Below, piece by piece: positions 54,256 through 64,000 of a stretch of 64,000 nt of DNA (the first letter of the stretch is position 1; every line of letters starts with the position of its first letter). This DNA comes from Nymphaea colorata. Taxonomy: Eukaryota; Streptophyta; Magnoliopsida; Nymphaeales; Nymphaeaceae. Under the pieces are notes generated by a model, which did not search any database, was not told the origin of the DNA, and was given only the letters and a program-made list of their open reading frames with translations. The position numbers and the translations under genes are program-made. The stretch spans positions 14,520,571-14,584,570 of the forward strand of contig NC_045138.2 of assembly GCF_008831285.2 (NCBI RefSeq), in the 5' to 3' direction.

Positions 54256-54417
54256 GGGAACCCGACCGATCCTTCCCTCTTTCTCCGTTTCTTCGAGGAA
54301 AGCACCGGAATTTTTGCACCGGTAGGCTTTTCCGACACGCTTCCCGGGATTCTCAGGTCCCGGAAATCGTAGCTTTCTGGTGTAACCGGGTCTTGTTTGG
54401 GTTCGGATTGAGCAGCT

Positions 54418-57005
54418 ATGGTTGGGAGCCTCGAAGTTTCCCCAGTTGAAGCGAACAATGGTGCGAAGGCTACCGCCGATGACGTCGAGCCGTTGCCGGT
54501 GGAGTTTTACCCGTTGGAGACCTCAGACCCAGCCGATTTATTAAGGACGACAAACGGTGTGGGAAGCGTGGGTGGGAAGGCGGAAGGGCAGCGTGCCGGA
54601 GATGGTCGGAAGCGGGAGATCGTCTTGGGGAGGGACGTCCATAAGATGAGTCTGGAAGTGACGGAGCCCAAAGCAGACGATGAGGTCACGGGAGATCGGG
54701 AGGCCTATATGGCGGGGGTCTTGGCTAGATATAGAAAATCTCTCATTGAGAGGACGAGGAATCATCTCGGTATATTTCCCTGTTTTCTTTCCATCTCTTC
54801 ATGTTGGAACATTTTTTTTTCCCCCCTTCCGCTGTTTTTCCAACTCTCTTCATTTTTGTGGCCGTGATCGTTGCATAAAAAAATTGGCACACAGATACAC
54901 ACGGCTTACCGCGGTCGTGATTGCTATAGTAACATGAACAGGAATGACAATCTTGTGCACGAAGACTCCTAGTTTATGTGCAAATTTGGTTGTGACTCTG
55001 GGCACTGCATTTCTGTAATTCCAATTTTTGAATGGTGGCTACGTTTGATCCTTTTCTGTGATTTCCTTTTATGAAATTTGGGCAGCCTTTTTTTGTGTAT
55101 TTCTCTGAGTTTATTCTTGTTTGTAATACATGAAGCTAGCCATGATATATGGGTGGTACTGTATAGCTTAAGGTGGAATTTTTTTTTGTTTCTACGGCCA
55201 CCATAGATGAGCAAATCCTGCCCCACGTAAAAACTGCGTGCGTACTGAATTGCATAAGTCAATTTTTTTGTTGTTCTTAATTGCATCGTATTCCCAATGA
55301 TGCTCAAGTGCCTCGCCATTCTATAAAGTCGTCAATGATGTTAGTATCCAAATATTATAAACACATAATTATTTCTTATATTAATATAATAAAGTGCTGC
55401 GGCCATTCTCAACAGGCCTGGCACTTGATTTTTTTCCTGTAAATGTGGGACCAGTGTGCGCTACACGATTTGATGTAGTTCTCAATTTTCCTCATTACGT
55501 CTATTCGCCCATTTGAGTATTAACCTCATTTTTTAAGCTATGCCTTTCTTCCTCGCTGCAGGCTATCCATTTAATCTCGATTTCGATTATGGGGCGCTGG
55601 GACAGCTGCAGCATTTCTCTATTAACAATCTTGGAGATCCTTTCATAGAGAGCAACTATGGTGTCCATTCAAGACAATTTGAAGTTGGAGTTTTGGACTG
55701 GTTTGCTCGTCTTTGGGAACTGGAAAAGAATGAGTACTGGGGATACATCACGAATTGTGGTACTGAAGGAAACCTTCATGGCATTCTTGTTGGGTGAGAA
55801 GAACTGACTCGGAAGTTTCTTATTGTTATCTCCGGCGTTTCTTCATTAGAAAGACAAGCAAGCATATCTTGATAGTCTCAACAGTTAACGCTTCTGACCT
55901 CCACTTGGTTCTGCAGGCGGGAAGTGCTCCCTGATGGAATTTTGTATGCCTCGAGAGAGTCCCATTACTCCGTCTTCAAGGCAGCAAGAATGTACAGAAT
56001 GGGTTGCATAAAAGTCGACACTCGAGCCTCTGGCGAGATTGACTGTGCAGACTTCCGAACGAAGCTCCTCCAGAACAAGGACAAGCCAGCCATCATCAAC
56101 GTAAACATTGGTAAGGACAAAACCATCCCTGTTCATCTTGCATTATGTGACTCGGGTTCTTTCTCACACAATGTTCGTTTAACGCAATGCAGGAACCACG
56201 GTTAAGGGAGCTGTTGATGATCTTGATCTGGTCATAGAAACACTCGAAGAAACTGGTTTTGGTCGCGATCGATTCTACATCCATTGCGATGGTGCATTGT
56301 TTGGACTCATGATGCCGTTCGTGAAGCGAGTATGTAGAGCTAACAGATTTTCTCTTGCCGTTTCAATGATACGACGGAAGCTTTAACATATTCCTTTGTG
56401 CTGCTGTTAGTTCATGTGGTTTCTTCCCTTCTTAACAGGCACCGAAGGTTTCCTTCAAGAAGCCAATTGGAAGTGTGAGCGTTTCTGGGCACAAGTTTGT
56501 TGGCTGCCCAATGCCTTGTGGCGTTCAGATAACAAGACTCGAGCACATCAATACGCTGTCAAGGAACGTTGAGTATCTGGCTTCAAGGGATGCTACCATC
56601 ATGGGCAGCCGAGATGGACATGCTCCAATATTCCTGTGGTACACAGTCAACCGCAAAGGCTACAGAGGGTTCCAAAAGGAGGTGCAGAAGTGCCTCAGGA
56701 ACGCGCATTACCTTAAAGACAGTTTGCACGCGGCTGGCATCGGCGCCATGCTTAATGAACTGAGCAGCACCGTGGTGTTTGAGCGCCCGCATGATGAAGA
56801 GTTCATTCGCAAATGGCAGCTAGCGTGCCAAGGGAATATAGCCCATGTTGTTGTCATGCCTAATATCGATATAGAGAAGCTTGATAACTTCACGAACGAG
56901 CTCATCGAGAAACGGGAGATCTGGTTCCAGGATGGAAAGGCTCAAGCTCCATGCATTGCAGAAGAGATTGGTGGGGAGAGCTGTATGTGTGCTCGTCACA
57001 AGTGA
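54418..57005 (+). CDS. SDC: Serine decarboxylase (PLP-dependent group II decarboxylase), copy 2
   Basis: Five exons give 493 aa: 54418-54769, 55562-55793, 55917-56110, 56193-56329, 56439-57005 (TGA). The exon pattern is identical to copy 1, with one extra codon in exon 1 (ADLLRTTNG against ADLGTTNG). The catalytic SVSGHKFVG has Lys324 and IHCDGALFG is intact. Role is as for copy 1: ethanolamine production from serine. Substitutions against copy 1 include GSRDGHAP for GSRNGHAP (Asp364), [10 protein letters not shown] for [10 protein letters not shown] and [10 protein letters not shown] for [10 protein letters not shown]. The Asn and the Arg in these motifs are kept in the Arabidopsis enzyme, so activity or stability could differ. 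Elsewhere (KVDT, position 2 of exon 3 region) copy 2 is the one nearer to known SDCs, so neither copy is clearly the ancestral type. The promoter-proximal flank differs from copy 1. Confidence 0.95.
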
Positions 57006-58365
57006 TCTGGCTCTCCTCTCGGCCAGATGGGAGAGTAGGTTGCAGTTTTTTTTTGTCTTCTGCAAGCAATGTCCGTATATCAGTATTGTTTTTATTTTCC
57101 TTCATGTTTCAAGTTTCAAAATATGATTTAGCATTTGGTGCCTGATTTGTTCTCAACACTTCTATAAAGCGGTGCATCTAAATGGTAGCTTCTTAGTTTT
57201 TAGGCGGTCTTCTTCGTCTTCATCATTGGATGCAATCGATATGGTTGGGGACAATGTGTTTTACTTTTAGAGCGTCTCTGCTGAATGATTAGACGTTGCA
57301 ATAGGTTAAGAGGTCTTAGGCTCTATTTATCCTAGCAACCTACACTAGGGAACAGGAGACCATTCAATGTTCAACTTAGAGCTCGTTCTGGCTCATCTAC
57401 ACTTAGCTTTGATAAGTCTCATGCAAACCAGTATTTGGCCCAGTTCAGAGCTCATACAGGCGTCGCTTGGCATATCTTTACTAAGCTCAATATAGAAATA
57501 AAGTCCTGCTAAGGTCGTCCATTGTCATACTATATCCATGTAAAACACCAATGACCACACATCTATTTAGATGACATCATCATATCAGCAGTCTAACAGG
57601 CCTATCAGGGGCATATATGTGGTCCTTGATGCATATTGTATCAAACGCCAGGCGATCTAGACCTGTATATTTTAAGGAAAATTGGACACCTGATAACCAA
57701 AATATCTTAATTATTGAGCACAATATGAATCGCCATCAAATCAGACGCAACCCCTTCAAGCCAACGATGAATAAAGCTTATCCAGTTGAACAAAAGTGTG
57801 AAGCTGCATTTACTCCCCAGCACAAGGAGACAGACATTACAACACCAGAGAGAGATAGACACAGTTTTTTTGCAACAATCAATGAGCAACAATCATATTG
57901 AATATTCTTCAGTTCCCTACACTATTTTATGACTCAAAATACATTAAAATAAGAATGAAGATACTGCTCCAACCAGTTCAACAAATAATCACATCAACTA
58001 ATCTAAACATCGACAAGCCATACCAAAGTATTACCCTAAAATGGCTCACTCGAAGTTGACCAAATTCCAATGCCAAGGCAAGCTTCAACGTTGCAACTGA
58101 AGACATAGATATGCTTGGCTATGAGGTCTGAATTATCTGTCGTATGTAAGATGATGAACTCGTCTTAATCACAGGAGTCAGACACCACACACTAGAAAGC
58201 AGTCCCCTTGTTGGGCCTGGGAGCCTTAATGCATAACTTAGATATCACTGACAATACATGCTTACATAGTCTGCTTCACATATATATACAGTAAGAACGG
58301 TTAGCTCTCTCAAAAGGGCCAATTTCTCCTCTTCAACAATATGAGCATGAACAAACTGAACGGCC
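57006..58365. other. Convergent intergenic spacer, unit 2
   Basis: Contains the SDC2 3' UTR and the 3' flank of the bZIP gene; collinear with 49919-51370. No separate gene is seen. Confidence 0.6.
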
Positions 58366-63723
<5,358 letters not shown>

Positions 63724-64000
63724 GACGTCGGAAGGAAACCGCTAGCCGAAACGCGCCAAAGAAATGGTTCCCCAGAAAGAACCTTCCTCCTCTTCGATTA
63801 TTCTCCTCTGACCTCTCAGAGATGATGGAGAGGACGAAAGAGAGAGATGGAAGCGAGAACGTTGGTTTTTCATTTTTACCTGTTTTTTCATCGTAAACGC
63901 GTAGGTGGGGCCCGCCGGCAGGTGTGTGGGCCCCGCGGAAAGGCATGTGTGTTGACTGAGAGAGTGGCCTCTTGTCAAAGATTGGACCGCCGATCGCCGC
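63724..64000 (-). promoter_or_regulatory. 5' leader and proximal promoter of the bZIP gene
   Basis: GC-rich DNA directly upstream (minus strand) of the bZIP start codon, with a CT-rich stretch (minus strand) around 63785-63860. I see no clear TATA box and no other gene. The window ends here. Confidence 0.45.

Overview
The window is nuclear DNA of a flowering plant. It is AT-rich, its genes are split by many introns with GT-AG borders, and the proteins belong to plant families (WAT1-related transporter, plant transportin-1, serine decarboxylase, group I bZIP). Small DNA transposons lie in introns and between genes. I cannot name the species; nothing points clearly to grasses or to Arabidopsis relatives. 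Exon joins were worked out by hand by matching splice sites and reading phase. Identities between repeats are by-eye estimates.

Layout. 1-2.9 kb: intergenic. 2.98-6.82 kb (+): seven-exon WAT1-related (EamA) membrane transporter with Tourist-like MITEs in one intron. 8.36-8.84 kb (+): two-exon gene for a small Ala/Glu/Lys-rich protein with an MGGC lipidation-type start. 9.59-11.46 kb: a 1.87 kb non-autonomous PIF/Harbinger-like transposon with TAA target duplication. 12.48-16.92 kb (+): seven-exon J-domain protein with a probable mitochondrial presequence. 20.25-37.74 kb (+): 29-exon transportin-1 (889 aa). Its introns hold a 1.32 kb hAT-like element with an 8-bp target duplication and an internal TA/TGTTA minisatellite, a MITE, a CGAGCT-rich repeat and two tandem duplications. 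37.7-43.7 kb: gene-poor. 43.79-44.03 kb (+): an isolated first exon of a serine decarboxylase paralogue with its own TATA box.

45.96-60.68 kb is a direct tandem duplication of about 7.1-7.6 kb. Each unit carries one complete serine decarboxylase gene (SDC, + strand, 492 and 493 aa) followed by the 3' part of a bZIP gene on the minus strand. In unit 2 the bZIP gene continues through the unit border to its first exon at 63.72 kb and is complete (365 aa). In unit 1 it is cut just upstream of its third exon, leaving a zipper/C-terminal fragment. The junction lies at short near-identical sequences (TGACATCA / TGTCATCA).

The genes are mostly unrelated housekeeping or signalling genes, not a pathway cluster. 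The best leads are the SDC-bZIP duplication and its consequences: a replaced promoter in front of SDC2, a D for N change in the conserved GSRNGH motif of SDC2, a new head-to-head pairing of a bZIP fragment with the SDC2 promoter, and an orphan upstream SDC exon whose splice phase fits SDC1 exon 2.
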